Below, piece by piece: positions 30,973 through 39,502 of a stretch of 64,000 nt of DNA (its first letter is position 1; every line of letters begins with the position of its first letter). Source of the DNA: Hydrogenophaga sp. (GTDB taxonomy: Bacteria; Pseudomonadota; Gammaproteobacteria; Burkholderiales; Burkholderiaceae_C); contig NZ_WVZN01000003.1 of assembly GCF_011772445.1 (NCBI RefSeq), positions 169,437 through 233,436 of the forward strand. Reading direction: 5' to 3'. The notes under the pieces are model-generated. The model was not told the DNA's origin, did no database searches, and saw only the letters and a list, made by a program, of their open reading frames with translations. The translations under genes were made by a program, and so were the position numbers.

Positions 30973-31323
30973 ATGCGGCTGATCCTGCGCTGGATGCTGG
31001 CGGCCTGCGCGCTGCTGCTGGTGGCCTGGCTGTACGGCGGCGTGGAAGTGCGCAGCTTCCCGTCGGCGCTCATCGCCGCCGCGGTGATCGGCCTGTTCTA
31101 CCTGCTGCTGCGCCCGGTGCTGGTGCTGCTGACGCTCCCGGTGACCGTGGTGACCTTCGGCCTCTTCCTGTTCGTCATCAACGCCTTGCTGTTCTGGGCG
31201 GCGGCCAGCGTGCTCGACGGCTTCTATGTGGCCGGGTTCTGGGCGGCCCTGCTCGGCTCGATCATCTACTCGGTGATCATGCTGGTGGTGGACGCGGCGC
31301 TGCGCAGCCTGCGGCTGGGCTGA
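30973..31323 (+). CDS. Phage holin family (PF04020/YvlD-like) membrane protein
   Basis: 116 residues with four hydrophobic segments and short basic ends. The central LLLRPVLVLLTLPVTVVTFGLFLFVINA is the typical core of the YvlD/superfamily IV group. These are chromosomal membrane proteins of unknown role; the holin name reflects topology and does not indicate a prophage here. It lies 7 bases after the TerC gene and so is probably under the same riboswitch. The 64 bases after it show no clear terminator. Confidence 0.82.
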   Translation: MRLILRWMLAACALLLVAWLYGGVEVRSFPSALIAAAVIGLFYLLLRPVLVLLTLPVTVVTFGLFLFVINALLFWAAASVLDGFYVAGFWAALLGSIIYSVIMLVVDAALRSLRLG

Positions 31324-31387
31324 GCCACACCCGCGCAGCGCCTGCAGCCGGACTGGCTGGCGGCACTCATTACCTGGTAAGGCGCGC

Positions 31388-33010
31388 TCAGCGCTTGTCT
31401 TCTTCGCGCATTGCCTCGCGCAGGCGGTCTTCCACGTCGCGGCGGCGGCTGTCCACGATGGCCAGCTCGATCGGATCGGCGTTGCGCTGGGCGGGCGGCA
31501 GGGCCTGCGCGGCCTTCAGGCGCTCCAGTGCGCCATCCCAGTCGAAATGCGCGGCCCGCGCCTCGGCCTCGGCGCGCACCGCGCGAAGGGTGCGGCCCCG
31601 GGCCTGATGCGCGCGCGCCAGGGTCTGCCAGGCCTGCGCGTCGCGCGGGTGGTCCACCACCCAGACCTGCAGGCGCGAAGCGGCGCGCTCGGCTTCGCCG
31701 CTGGCGATGGCGGCCTGAGCGCCCAGCAGCAACGGTCCGCGCGAGCCAGAGGCCAACGCCGCGTCGCGCAACTCGGCCAACAGCGCCGCGTTGGCGGGCG
31801 CGCCGGGCAACATCAGCAACTCCAACATCAGGGCATCGGCCATAGCGCGCGCGTCGCTGCCGGCCACGGCGGTGCGCAGGCGCTGGGCCAGTTCGGCCGC
31901 GCGATCGTGCTGGCCCAGGCGTTGCGCGGACAGAGCGCCCGCATACAGCTCACCAGGCTTCGCCGCGGACCCGGCCGCGATTTGCACCCAGCCGGACCAG
32001 CGCGTGCTGTTGCGCTCGGCCAGCACGCGCGCGCGCGCCGAGGCCAGCGCGTGCATCGCGGCCGATGGCAGGCCGGCGGGGCGCAGCGGGGCGTCGGCAC
32101 GCGGACCCACGCCAGCTGCGGCCGAGGGCAAACGCGACTGCATGTCGGCGATGCGCTCGCCCGTGAGCGGGTGGCTGCGCAGGTAGGGGAAGGCGCCGTC
32201 GTCGTTCAGGCGCGAGGCCTGCGCCAGCTTGTCGAACATGCTCACGAAGCCCTGGCCGTCGAAGCCCGCGCCAGTCAGCACGCCGAAGCCCACCCGGTCG
32301 GCCTCGCGCTCCATGTCGCGCGAGAACTTGAGCGACTGCTGCGCCGCCACCGCCGAGCCGCCCGCGATGGCGGCGCCCGCCGCTTGCGGGTTGGAGCCGG
32401 CGGCCAGCGCGCCGAGGATCATGGCCCCGATCATCCAGGGCGCCAGGCGCTGCTCGTTCGACATCATGCGTGCGATGTGGCGCTGAGAGACGTGGCTCAG
32501 CTCGTGCGCCAGCACCGAGGCCAACTCCTCGGGGCGCTCCGTCACCGCGAGCAGGCCCAGGTTGACGCCCAGGTAGCCGCCGGGCAGGGCAAAGGCGTTG
32601 ACGCTGCGCTCGCGCGAAATCATCAGCTCCCAGGCCAGGCGCTCGGCCAACTCGGGCGGCACCTCGCCACGCTGCTTGGCGGCGGCCAGCAAGGGTTGCC
32701 ACAGGAGCTGCAGGTAGTCGACGAGCATGGGGTCGTCGAGGTAGTCCGGGTCCCGGTAAATGCTGCGGGCAATGCGGTCGCCAAGCCGGCGCTCGGCGGA
32801 CACGGTGAGACCTTCGCCGTCGCCGAGGCTGGGGAGCGCGAGGTTGCCGCCTGGGTTGCCTGGGGCGTTCGCGCCAGGGCGCTGTGCGGCGGCGCGGGCG
32901 GCAGCATCGTTCTGCGCCTGAACGAAGCTTGCGGGCCAGGCCAGAGCGAGCGCCAGCAGCGAGAGCGCCAATCGCGGGGGCCGCCGGGGGCCCGCAGGGA
33001 TCGAAAACAT
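31388..33010 (-). CDS. bepA: Periplasmic M48 metalloprotease with TPR-like C-terminus (BepA-like)
   Basis: 540 residues. A signal peptide ends near FVQA. The zinc-protease motif HELSH is at residues 169-173, followed by EREAD (about 234-238) with the third ligand. The second half is Ala/Leu/Arg-rich helical sequence typical of the TPR region of BepA, an outer-membrane protein quality-control protease acting with the BAM and Lpt machinery. Length and order fit BepA/YfgC. It is divergent from moaC. Confidence 0.88.
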   Translation of the reverse strand: MFSIPAGPRRPPRLALSLLALALAWPASFVQAQNDAAARAAAQRPGANAPGNPGGNLALPSLGDGEGLTVSAERRLGDRIARSIYRDPDYLDDPMLVDYLQLLWQPLLAAAKQRGEVPPELAERLAWELMISRERSVNAFALPGGYLGVNLGLLAVTERPEELASVLAHELSHVSQRHIARMMSNEQRLAPWMIGAMILGALAAGSNPQAAGAAIAGGSAVAAQQSLKFSRDMEREADRVGFGVLTGAGFDGQGFVSMFDKLAQASRLNDDGAFPYLRSHPLTGERIADMQSRLPSAAAGVGPRADAPLRPAGLPSAAMHALASARARVLAERNSTRWSGWVQIAAGSAAKPGELYAGALSAQRLGQHDRAAELAQRLRTAVAGSDARAMADALMLELLMLPGAPANAALLAELRDAALASGSRGPLLLGAQAAIASGEAERAASRLQVWVVDHPRDAQAWQTLARAHQARGRTLRAVRAEAEARAAHFDWDGALERLKAAQALPPAQRNADPIELAIVDSRRRDVEDRLREAMREEDKR

Positions 33011-33096
33011 GGCCGTATGATGCCCCCAACCCCTTACCGGTTCACCGCGCGAACGCGCAAAGCCGCCATGAAGCGGCGTTACCAGGCGTCAAGAAC

Positions 33097-33621
33097 GTGT
33101 CCAAGCCCCCTTCTTCTCCGGCACCGTCCGGCAGCCCTCTCACTCATTTCGATGCCCAGGGCCAGGCCCACATGGTGGACGTTGGCGCGAAAGCAAGCAC
33201 TCACCGTGTTGCCATTGCCGAAGGACGAATCACCATGCAGCCGGCGACCTTGGCGTTGATCGAATCGGGCACGGCGAAGAAGGGCGACGTGCTGGGCGTG
33301 GCGCGGCTGGCCGGCATCATGGCCGCCAAGAAGACCAGCGATCTCATACCGCTGTGCCATCCGATCGCGCTGACGCGGGTGGCGGTGGAGTTCACGGTGG
33401 AAGCCGCCGATCACAGCGTGCTGTGCACAGCGACGGCGGAGTGCACGGGGCAGACGGGGGTGGAGATGGAGGCGCTTACAGCGGCGTCGGTGGCCTTGCT
33501 CACGATTTATGACATGTGCAAGGCGGTGGATCGGGAAATGGTGATTGGGGGGGTGAGGTTGAGGGAGAAGCGGGGGGGGAAGAGTGGGGAGTTCGCGTTC
33601 GAGCCCGGCCCCACTGGCTAA
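33097..33621 (+). CDS. moaC: Cyclic pyranopterin monophosphate synthase
   Basis: 174 residues from the GTG at 33097; no in-frame ATG precedes the conserved [18 protein letters not shown]. Family motifs include [13 protein letters not shown] and [12 protein letters not shown], the hexamer active-site regions. It converts 3',8-cyclo-GTP to cyclic pyranopterin monophosphate in molybdenum cofactor synthesis. Codon use changes sharply in the last 25 codons to GGG and AGG, giving G-runs of 7, 3, 8 and 4 bases between 33547 and 33589, unlike the GGC/CGC use elsewhere. Confidence 0.94.
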   Translation: MSKPPSSPAPSGSPLTHFDAQGQAHMVDVGAKASTHRVAIAEGRITMQPATLALIESGTAKKGDVLGVARLAGIMAAKKTSDLIPLCHPIALTRVAVEFTVEAADHSVLCTATAECTGQTGVEMEALTAASVALLTIYDMCKAVDREMVIGGVRLREKRGGKSGEFAFEPGPTG

Positions 33622-33801
33622 GCAAGTTTCTGATTGCCAGCGCCCGCACAATCACTTCGGATCGAAGGAAGGCAATCCTGTAGTGCTCCGGAGGTCCGCC
33701 CCACGACGGGAAGGTACCCAACCTGAGCCAATGACGGGCTCCTCTACGGAAGACAACACCTTTCGGGCGACTCCAGCCTGAGGGTGCGATGCCACCAGCC
33801 G
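33622..33801. other. Intergenic stretch after moaC without a supported gene
   Basis: This 180-base stretch joins moaC to the decayed pilin-accessory remnant. GC content starts to fall here and the codon-like high-GC periodicity is lost. Short open frames on the minus strand have no recognisable family. No terminator hairpin with a T-run was found after moaC. Confidence 0.4.
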
Positions 33802-34160
33802 CTAATGCGGGAGCGCCGCGCGTCTGACCGCCTCTGTCGAGTGGGCATACGCCACCAGCAGGTCCAAGCGCGCGCCGCTGTGCACACCGACAATTGCGGC
33901 AAAGGTAAATTCCGCTCTCTCCTGCGCGGTCTGGTACGGCTAAACAGCGGCAGCGCGGGGCTGGTCAATGGCAACGCGTCCAATCCCATATGGACCTTTT
34001 CCATGGGTTCCAAGGGAATGTCGTTTGCGTGAATATCTCTGAATCGATCTATTTCGTAGATCACAAATACCGGGCGCGCCACGAAAACCGAACAAAGCCC
34101 ATGACCGAGCGCCAGCACCTGCAACACAATCAGGATCACCATGACGCGTTGCCACTCTTT
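33802..34160 (-). pseudogene. Remnant of a TfpX/TfpZ-type pilin accessory protein gene
   Basis: Reading from 34160, just after an in-frame stop, the minus strand encodes KEWQRVMVILIVLQVLALGH and then FVARPVFVIYEIDRFRDIHA. This resembles the region after the first membrane segments of TfpX/TfpZ-type IV pilin accessory proteins (ARPVF...VDRF...AND). No start or N-terminal half is present. After about 50 residues the frame degrades, and coding-like sequence resumes in another frame ending at 33802 (LDLLVAYAHSTEAVRRAALP). These genes normally follow pilin and O-ligase genes, which is exactly its position here. Confidence 0.55.
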
Positions 34161-34166
34161 TCACGC

Positions 34167-34318
34167 CTATAAGGCTGTGTGTACTAAAGCGTGAGAACGC
34201 CATAGGCCACGGCACCAACTACCAACAGGCTGAGCAGCAAGTGGCCCTTGCCAATTTGAAACGCCAAGGGGTTCCGCTGGGAGCAGCCATTAAGAGCATC
34301 ATCGACATCATGAACTGA
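34167..34318 (+). pseudogene. Orphan C-terminal ORF fragment, unrecognised
   Basis: The plus strand is open for about 50 codons with no ATG and ends at 34316-34318. The last 35 codons (for example NYQQAEQQVALANLKRQGVP) read like a real helical protein end. The opposite strand is also partly open with a hydrophobic segment (HLLLSLLVVGAVAYGVLTL), so the coding strand is uncertain. It abuts the pglL stop at 34320. It may be a scar of a rearrangement or insertion; no family is recognised. Confidence 0.25.
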
Positions 34319-34319
34319 A

Positions 34320-36029
34320 TCAATATTGCGGTAATTCCTCTCGAACTCCGAGCTTGCGATTATCCTCCGTCAACTGCCGACGGAACGCCTCCTGCACTTC
34401 TGCGCCGTACTGAACTCGAATAAGCTGAAGTTGTTTCGCCGCAGCGTCCAGTTGCTGATTCAGCGCCAGCGCTCGCGCATATTTGTAGCGCAAGCCCGAC
34501 CAAGGGGTTTGGGTGGAGGCGATCCGTAGCGCTTCTAGATCGTCAAGGCTCATGCGGTCATGCAAATTCATTCGCGCTGCGCGCACTACGGCTTCCAATT
34601 GCGTCAGAATCACCGTCGGAGGTCGTTGGTGCGCAGAGGTCGGCGCACCAATCTTGAGCATTTCAAATCTCGCGGCGCGGAAATCTTCCTCGAGTCGAAG
34701 ATAGTCGATAGCAGACCAAGCGCCAATAGCGGAGAGGGGCGCCAACAACAAGGCCATATATTCGGCGCGGATGCGCAGTCGCGGGCCCGACGACGGGACA
34801 TTCGCTTCGACCAATCCCATGCCGAGCATGGCCGGAGCCAAGAGGTATGCATAGGCAAACGGAAACTCGAACAGTGAATGTATCGCCAGCGGAAGAACCA
34901 GGGCCATGCCAAACCAGGCCAATGGGCCGTCGATCGCCGAGGTGCGCATGCACAACCAATAGAGGGACAACAGCAACAGCGCCAAAGTTAAGGGCCATCC
35001 GGTCCACAAGGCGAGATCAAGAATGATGTTGTGGCTGTATGCGAGGGGCAGACTTGATGCGTATGCATGAAGAACGGACGCATGCGCCTCCGTCGTCTCT
35101 CGCATGCCCCAACCTAACCATGGAAACGCGGCCGTAGCTTTCCACAATTGGGGCCAGATAGTCATTCGCGCATCGCCAATGGCACCTTCTGCGCCGACCC
35201 GAGCCCCTTCATACAGTACGCCGCCAAGAGCTTCGTAGACCTCAGGCCATATCATCAATACGAAGAGATAGCCCGATACAAAGGGAATCGGAATCCAGCG
35301 AGGGACATTCGGGGCCACCATCGGCTGCTTCCAAGCCCACCAGAACGAAAGCACCACCAAGCAAACCAAACCGGTCCGAGATTCTGTGATGGCTAAGCCA
35401 AGGCAGAGAAAGCCCACAATGCACGCGACCGTGAGTTTCGACAGACGACTCGTGGCGCCAAAGTAGGCAACTGCAGCCATGCCCATCATGAGCAGCGTGG
35501 ACAAGTGGTTGGGTTGTCCAAGGTTTCCCCCAGGACGGCGAATACCCGCCGTGCGAAGCACCCAGGCACTGCCCTCCCAAACCTGGGTGACCTGAGCCAA
35601 TGCAAGTGCGACGGAAGCGATACTCGCAACCAGCAGCGTGCCGGCCAGAATGGTCGCGAGTTGCGACGCTGCAACGCCGCCTGCGCCTCGATCATTGCGT
35701 ACATCCGCATTGCGACCGATCACCTGACACACAAGCATCAATCCCAAGTACAGCACCACCACCAAGGCAGTACCAGCGTACGCAAGCCTACCCGCAGCCC
35801 ACTGCCCCAGTGTCGCCAGAATCAAGATCACAAACGGCCATACGGTCACTGGGAGGATCAACCCTCCCGATACGCCTGAATTCCACTGACGTCCGGTTTG
35901 CAGCCATGCGATCAATATGGCCCCCACAAAGAACGGAAGCTCCGCGTGCCAACTGACCCAAGGCGAAATATGGGTGGTGGTACCCCAACCCGCCAGAAAG
36001 AACAGGGGCAAGAGTGTGTATGGCATCAC
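34320..36029 (-). CDS. PglL/PilO-like O-oligosaccharyltransferase (O-antigen ligase/polymerase superfamily)
   Basis: 569 residues with about 11 membrane segments. The large periplasmic loop holds RRPGGNLGQPNHLSTLL, a PglL-type signature with the catalytic-region His; WLGWGMRE and YSHNIILDLALWTG (with another conserved His) follow. A Wzy_C-like C-terminal domain of about 150 soluble residues follows. These enzymes transfer lipid-linked glycans to pilins. It lies directly downstream of pilA. Base composition is clearly more AT-rich than its surroundings, suggesting transfer. Confidence 0.82.
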   Translation of the reverse strand: MMPYTLLPLFFLAGWGTTTHISPWVSWHAELPFFVGAILIAWLQTGRQWNSGVSGGLILPVTVWPFVILILATLGQWAAGRLAYAGTALVVVLYLGLMLVCQVIGRNADVRNDRGAGGVAASQLATILAGTLLVASIASVALALAQVTQVWEGSAWVLRTAGIRRPGGNLGQPNHLSTLLMMGMAAVAYFGATSRLSKLTVACIVGFLCLGLAITESRTGLVCLVVLSFWWAWKQPMVAPNVPRWIPIPFVSGYLFVLMIWPEVYEALGGVLYEGARVGAEGAIGDARMTIWPQLWKATAAFPWLGWGMRETTEAHASVLHAYASSLPLAYSHNIILDLALWTGWPLTLALLLLSLYWLCMRTSAIDGPLAWFGMALVLPLAIHSLFEFPFAYAYLLAPAMLGMGLVEANVPSSGPRLRIRAEYMALLLAPLSAIGAWSAIDYLRLEEDFRAARFEMLKIGAPTSAHQRPPTVILTQLEAVVRAARMNLHDRMSLDDLEALRIASTQTPWSGLRYKYARALALNQQLDAAAKQLQLIRVQYGAEVQEAFRRQLTEDNRKLGVREELPQY

Positions 36030-36036
36030 AAAGAAA

Positions 36037-36056
36037 ACGCCCCGTCAAAGGGGCGT
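36037..36056 (-). terminator. Hairpin between pilA and the O-oligosaccharyltransferase gene
   Basis: ACGCCCC (36037-36043) pairs with GGGGCGT (36050-36056) around a 6-base loop. On the minus strand it is followed by TTTTC. It sits 40 bases after the pilA stop and 8 bases before the next ATG. This should end most pilA transcripts and allow limited read-through, matching a need for much more pilin than ligase. Confidence 0.75.
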
Positions 36057-36095
36057 CTTGATTCAAGCGTTGTGTACTTTTCTCGCGGCGTCAAA

Positions 36096-36578
36096 TTACG
36101 GCGTGGTGGCGACGAAAGGGCCAGCGGTGGCTGCAACCGTGGTGTCTCGGCAAGATCCCGGAAGGAACTTGGCGTCCACCGTACCCGGCCCGCACACCCA
36201 GGCCGTAACGGTGTCCCCGCCGGGAGAAATCTGCGGCACCAAGAACACAGTACCGTTGGCACCAGAACCGATGTTCTGCGAGGTCACTTGCACGGCACCG
36301 GCGGCGTTCGTGGCGATCCGTTGAACGTAGTTGGACGTCGACACAGACGCCTCGCAACCCCAAGCGCCTGCAACGGGCATGGAAGCCCCCGTACGCGATT
36401 GGTAAATTTCCGTCACGCTGGTGCGGCAAGCCGACGCGGCCAGAATCACTTCCGACATCTTGGCCCGCTTGGTGTAATCCTGATACGCCGGCAGCGCCAC
36501 CGCCGCCAGGATGCCGATGATGGCCACCACGATCATCAGTTCGATGAGGGTAAAACCTTTTTGAATCGTACGCTTCAT
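36096..36578 (-). CDS. pilA: Type IV major pilin
   Basis: 160 residues. The leader MKRTIQKG is followed by FTLIELMIVVAIIGILAAVA, the class IVa signature, with cleavage after Gly8 and Glu5 of the mature protein present. The ATG at 36578 has GGAGGAG 8 bases upstream. The four cysteines at about 51, 75, 129 and 143 can form disulphides. The C-terminus ends in ATTP, with Thr residues that could accept glycan from the neighbouring PglL-like enzyme. A sigma-54 promoter lies upstream. Base composition is less GC-rich than neighbouring genes. Confidence 0.94.
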   Translation of the reverse strand: MKRTIQKGFTLIELMIVVAIIGILAAVALPAYQDYTKRAKMSEVILAASACRTSVTEIYQSRTGASMPVAGAWGCEASVSTSNYVQRIATNAAGAVQVTSQNIGSGANGTVFLVPQISPGGDTVTAWVCGPGTVDAKFLPGSCRDTTVAATAGPFVATTP

Positions 36579-36625
36579 TGAGAACTCCTCCAGAAGGGGG
36601 GTTGGGGTTGAGACGTATCCCCTTG

Positions 36626-36641
36626 TGCAGATGGCGTGCCA
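36626..36641 (-). promoter_or_regulatory. Sigma-54 promoter for pilA
   Basis: The minus strand reads TGGCACGCCATCTGCA, matching the minus-24/minus-12 consensus TGGCACG-N4-TTGCA at all but one position, with correct GG-GC spacing. It lies 48 bases upstream of the pilA ATG, so the leader would be about 35 bases and include the GGAGGAG site. PilA genes are classically driven by RpoN with PilR. Confidence 0.8.
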
Positions 36642-36730
36642 GCCGGCTGTGACAGATGAGCGTGTCGGCTGGGTGGATGACCGGCCCACGGACGCCCAAC
36701 TACGGCCTTTTGGACTACTTCGGATGGAAC

Positions 36731-36759
36731 AAAATTTGTCGCCCCACCCTGGAGCGACA
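36731..36759 (-). terminator. Terminator after the metallo-hydrolase gene
   Basis: TGTCGC (36737-36742) pairs with GCGACA (36754-36759) with an 11-base loop. On the minus strand it is followed by AATTTTG. It begins 8 bases after the stop of the 36767-37558 gene and separates that transcript from the pilA promoter. The stem is short, so strength is uncertain. Confidence 0.5.
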
Positions 36760-36766
36760 GAATTTG

Positions 36767-37558
36767 TCAGATCTCGAATACCTGCCCCGCGCTTAGCCAG
36801 CGGATGTCGCGCGGGGCATCCAGGGCCATGCTCCGGATGTCGTCGGCGATCAGATCGGTTTCCGCTGGCTTGGTGTGGGTGATGTGGATCGGGTACCGGC
36901 TGCCCGGCGCGATGTGGCGCAGCTCCTCGGCCAGCAGAACCGGGGCCAGGTGCTGGCTGCGGCGCGCCAGTTCGGCCTCGCGGTCACTGAAAGCCGTTTC
37001 AATGACCAGTTGCGCCACGTCCAACTGGTTGACGCGGCTCCAGAAGGCCGGGTTACGGCCGGTGTCGCCACTGAACACCCAATGCGGGCCGCCGCCCTCT
37101 CGGGCCACGGCAAAACCCACCGCCGGGACCGTGTGCACGGCGGGCAAGGCCTCAAAGCATTTGCCGTTGACTCTCACGACATCGCCGACGTCGAACGGCA
37201 CGAAGCGCATCAAGGGCGCGGCTTCGGAGGGAATGCGCGAGAAATCGGGCCAGATCACGTCGTTGAAGATGTGCGCCCGCAGGGCAGCGATGGTGCCGGG
37301 GAGGGCGTGCACCGCCAGCTCGGGCCGGCCATCCGCCAGCCGGCGCGAGGCCACCGCATCGAGCATGAGCGGCAGCGAGGCCACGTGATCGAGGTGCGCG
37401 TGCGTGAGCAGCACGTGGTTGATGCGCAGCATCTCGTCGATGCTCAGATCACCCACGCCGGTGCCGGCGTCGATGAGCGTGTCGTCGTCGATCAGGAAAG
37501 CGGTGGTCCGGCAGCCTTGGGCGATGGCGCCTGAGCACCCAAGTACGCGAACCCTCAT
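36767..37558 (-). CDS. MBL-fold hydrolase, class II cyclic-nucleotide phosphodiesterase-like
   Basis: 263 residues. Metal-binding motif THAHLDHVASLP (near residue 52), later HTVPAVG, FSGDTGRNP and ITHTKP complete the metallo-beta-lactamase core. The HxHLDH arrangement, with N-terminal LGCSGAIAQGCRTTAFLI, resembles the class II 3',5'-cyclic nucleotide phosphodiesterase branch. Neighbouring FHA and PP2C genes on the same strand suggest a signalling role. It could instead act on another phosphodiester. Confidence 0.7.
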   Translation of the reverse strand: MRVRVLGCSGAIAQGCRTTAFLIDDDTLIDAGTGVGDLSIDEMLRINHVLLTHAHLDHVASLPLMLDAVASRRLADGRPELAVHALPGTIAALRAHIFNDVIWPDFSRIPSEAAPLMRFVPFDVGDVVRVNGKCFEALPAVHTVPAVGFAVAREGGGPHWVFSGDTGRNPAFWSRVNQLDVAQLVIETAFSDREAELARRSQHLAPVLLAEELRHIAPGSRYPIHITHTKPAETDLIADDIRSMALDAPRDIRWLSAGQVFEI

Positions 37559-37693
37559 CGGCAGCGGCTGGAAAACATCAGGGGCTCCGAGCGTACCCCC
37601 CGCGGTTTGCAGGCGATGTGACTTATTTCTCGGCGCCGGCCAGCGTGTGACCCAGCCGCGCAGCCCCGAGGACGGGCGTGCGGGGATACGCCC

Positions 37694-38326
37694 TCACTGC
37701 TGCACGAACTGCATCTGCGTGCCGGCCAGCTCCAGAAGATCGCCGTGGTGGAGATCGATGCCGTCGGTGCTGAGCGGCATGCCATTGACCGTGGGCTTGA
37801 CCGTGCCTTCGACCATGGCCACCACGTAGCCATGCGGGCGGCGGGTGATGGCGGCCACCGCCACACCCGGCTTGCCGATGGTGGTGACGACCTTGGTCAG
37901 CGCGACCTCGCGGCCGGCGGCCGAGCCGCTGATGACCTTGATCGCGGCCGGACCCAGGCTGACGGCCGCCGCCGGCTCGGCCGCGGCAGAAACCACCGCG
38001 CCGCCGCTGATGACCGTGGTTTTTTCGTAGGAGTCGGCCGCGTCGTTGACGAACTTGATCTTGTACTTGCCGATTTCGACCGTGTCGCCGCCCTGCAGCT
38101 GCTGCTTCTTGATGGCCTTGCCGTTGACGTAGGTGCCGTTGGTGCTGTTGAGGTCTTCGAGGAAGACGTCGGCCCCGGACATCTGAAGGACGGCGTGCTC
38201 GCCGCTGACGGCCAGGTTGTCGATGACGATGTCGTTGTACGGACGGCGGCCCAGCGTGGTGCGGTCCTTGGTGAGCTGCACCTCCTTGATGACGACGCCG
38301 TCGATGGAAACGATCATTTTCGGCAT
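37694..38326 (-). CDS. FHA-domain protein (one canonical and one degenerate FHA)
   Basis: 210 residues. The first FHA domain (about 5-92) is canonical: GRRPYNDIVID, then SGEHAVL and NSTNGTYVNG, which bind phosphothreonine. An Ala/Val linker leads to a second FHA-like region (about 128-210) that lacks the GR and SxxH residues, so it is probably a protein-interaction fold without phosphopeptide binding. It lies 48 bases after the PP2C gene, on the same strand. It probably reads a Ser/Thr kinase signal, but no kinase is in the window. Confidence 0.85.
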   Translation of the reverse strand: MPKMIVSIDGVVIKEVQLTKDRTTLGRRPYNDIVIDNLAVSGEHAVLQMSGADVFLEDLNSTNGTYVNGKAIKKQQLQGGDTVEIGKYKIKFVNDAADSYEKTTVISGGAVVSAAAEPAAAVSLGPAAIKVISGSAAGREVALTKVVTTIGKPGVAVAAITRRPHGYVVAMVEGTVKPTVNGMPLSTDGIDLHHGDLLELAGTQMQFVQQ

Positions 38327-38374
38327 GGCCGACTCCTCGGGATTCCTGTTGGACTTGATTTGGGATCGAAGCGA

Positions 38375-39160
38375 TTATTGACCCAGCATGCGCGACAGCA
38401 GGCCGCGGCGGGTGGCTCGGGCGCGGGCAAACGCCAGTATCACCGAAATATTGTCGCGCCCACCCGCGCCATTGGCGGCTTCCACCAGGGCCGTTGCCTT
38501 TTCCTCCAAGGTGCCGGCGGTGACCAGCAGCGCGGCGATGCGTTCGTCGCTGAGCATGTCGTTCAGGCCATCGGAGCAGAAGAGGTAGAGGTCGCCGTCC
38601 TCGACGCGGTATTCATTGACTTCGAGCAGCACGGTGTCTTCCACGCCCAGTGCGCGCGTCACCAGGTTGCGGTGCGTGGCGAACTGCGCCTGCTCCATGG
38701 AGATGAGGCCGGCGTCGATCTGCTCCTGCAGCAGGGAATGGTCGCGCGTCATCTGCACGAACTCGCCGCGGCGCAAGCGGTAGCAGCGGGAATCACCGAC
38801 ATGGCCGATCATCACGCGCCCGTCGAGGAAGACGCCCATCACGAGCGTGGTGCCCATGCCGGCGTACTGCTGGTTGGCATTGGCGGCATTGAAGATCGAC
38901 CGGTTGGCGTTGTCGATGCAGATCTCCATCGCCCGCTTCAACTCGCGCGCGCTGGCCTCGAAGCCGCCCTCGGCGATCCAGCGCCCCAACTCCGTCTTGA
39001 TGAAGGTGGTGGCCATGGCGCTGGCAACCTCGCCCGCGTTGTAGCCGCCCATGCCATCGGCAAGGATGGCCAGGCTGTTGTCGGGGTCGAGCGCCACCGA
39101 GTCTTCGTTGTTGTCCCTGACGAGACCAGGATCGGTCAGGGCGTGAAACTCGAAATTCAT
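38375..39160 (-). CDS. PP2C-family Ser/Thr protein phosphatase (Stp1-like)
   Basis: 261 residues from the ATG at 39160. Metal-binding and catalytic motifs in order: RDNNEDS, LADGMGGYNAGE, GHVGDSRCYRL, TRDHSLLQEQ, CSDGLNDML and GGRDNISV, all intact. It belongs to the bacterial PP2C group that reverses Hanks-type kinase phosphorylation. The FHA gene follows. Upstream 39161-39452 shows no gene; it presumably holds the promoter, but none stands out. Confidence 0.92.
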   Translation of the reverse strand: MNFEFHALTDPGLVRDNNEDSVALDPDNSLAILADGMGGYNAGEVASAMATTFIKTELGRWIAEGGFEASARELKRAMEICIDNANRSIFNAANANQQYAGMGTTLVMGVFLDGRVMIGHVGDSRCYRLRRGEFVQMTRDHSLLQEQIDAGLISMEQAQFATHRNLVTRALGVEDTVLLEVNEYRVEDGDLYLFCSDGLNDMLSDERIAALLVTAGTLEEKATALVEAANGAGGRDNISVILAFARARATRRGLLSRMLGQ

Positions 39161-39452
39161 GTGCGAGGCGTTATACCGGTGGGCGGATGGAGGGGCGTTC
39201 GTCGGCGGACGACCGCAGGGGCTGAGTGCGCCGAAGGCGGAAGCGGCCCACAGGAGATGGCGGTTCAATGGCAGACACGGAGGCGTTCCAGACGAGACTC
39301 GCGACGACGTGCGAGCCGTCGAATCATCGGCCTCACGCAGGGTTGGAAGGACAAGCGGCAGACGCCGCCCGACAGGTGTTGCATTTTGTTTCAAGCACCC
39401 GGGGCAGGACAAGCAGCATCGGTGACAAGCGTCACGTTGCGCGCAACAGCCG

Positions 39453-39483
39453 AAAAAAAAAGGCAACGCGCGCGTTGCCTTTT
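39453..39483. terminator. Bidirectional terminator downstream of sucD
   Basis: An 18-base perfect palindrome, GGCAACGCG/CGCGTTGCC at 39462-39479, is flanked by nine A residues on the left and TTTT on the right. It therefore has a T-tract in both directions. On the minus strand it ends the sucCD operon 19 bases after the sucD stop. It also insulates the upstream region of the PP2C gene. Confidence 0.88.
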
Positions 39484-39502
39484 GCACATCCCTTCAGGCC
39501 GC

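Noticed and set aside
31324..31387. Possible terminator after the holin-family gene
   Set aside because: No stable hairpin followed by a T-run could be found in these 64 bases.
33500..33721. Minus-strand open frame overlapping the moaC end
   Set aside because: Half of it is antisense to moaC, and the rest has no recognisable family, start signal or conservation cue.
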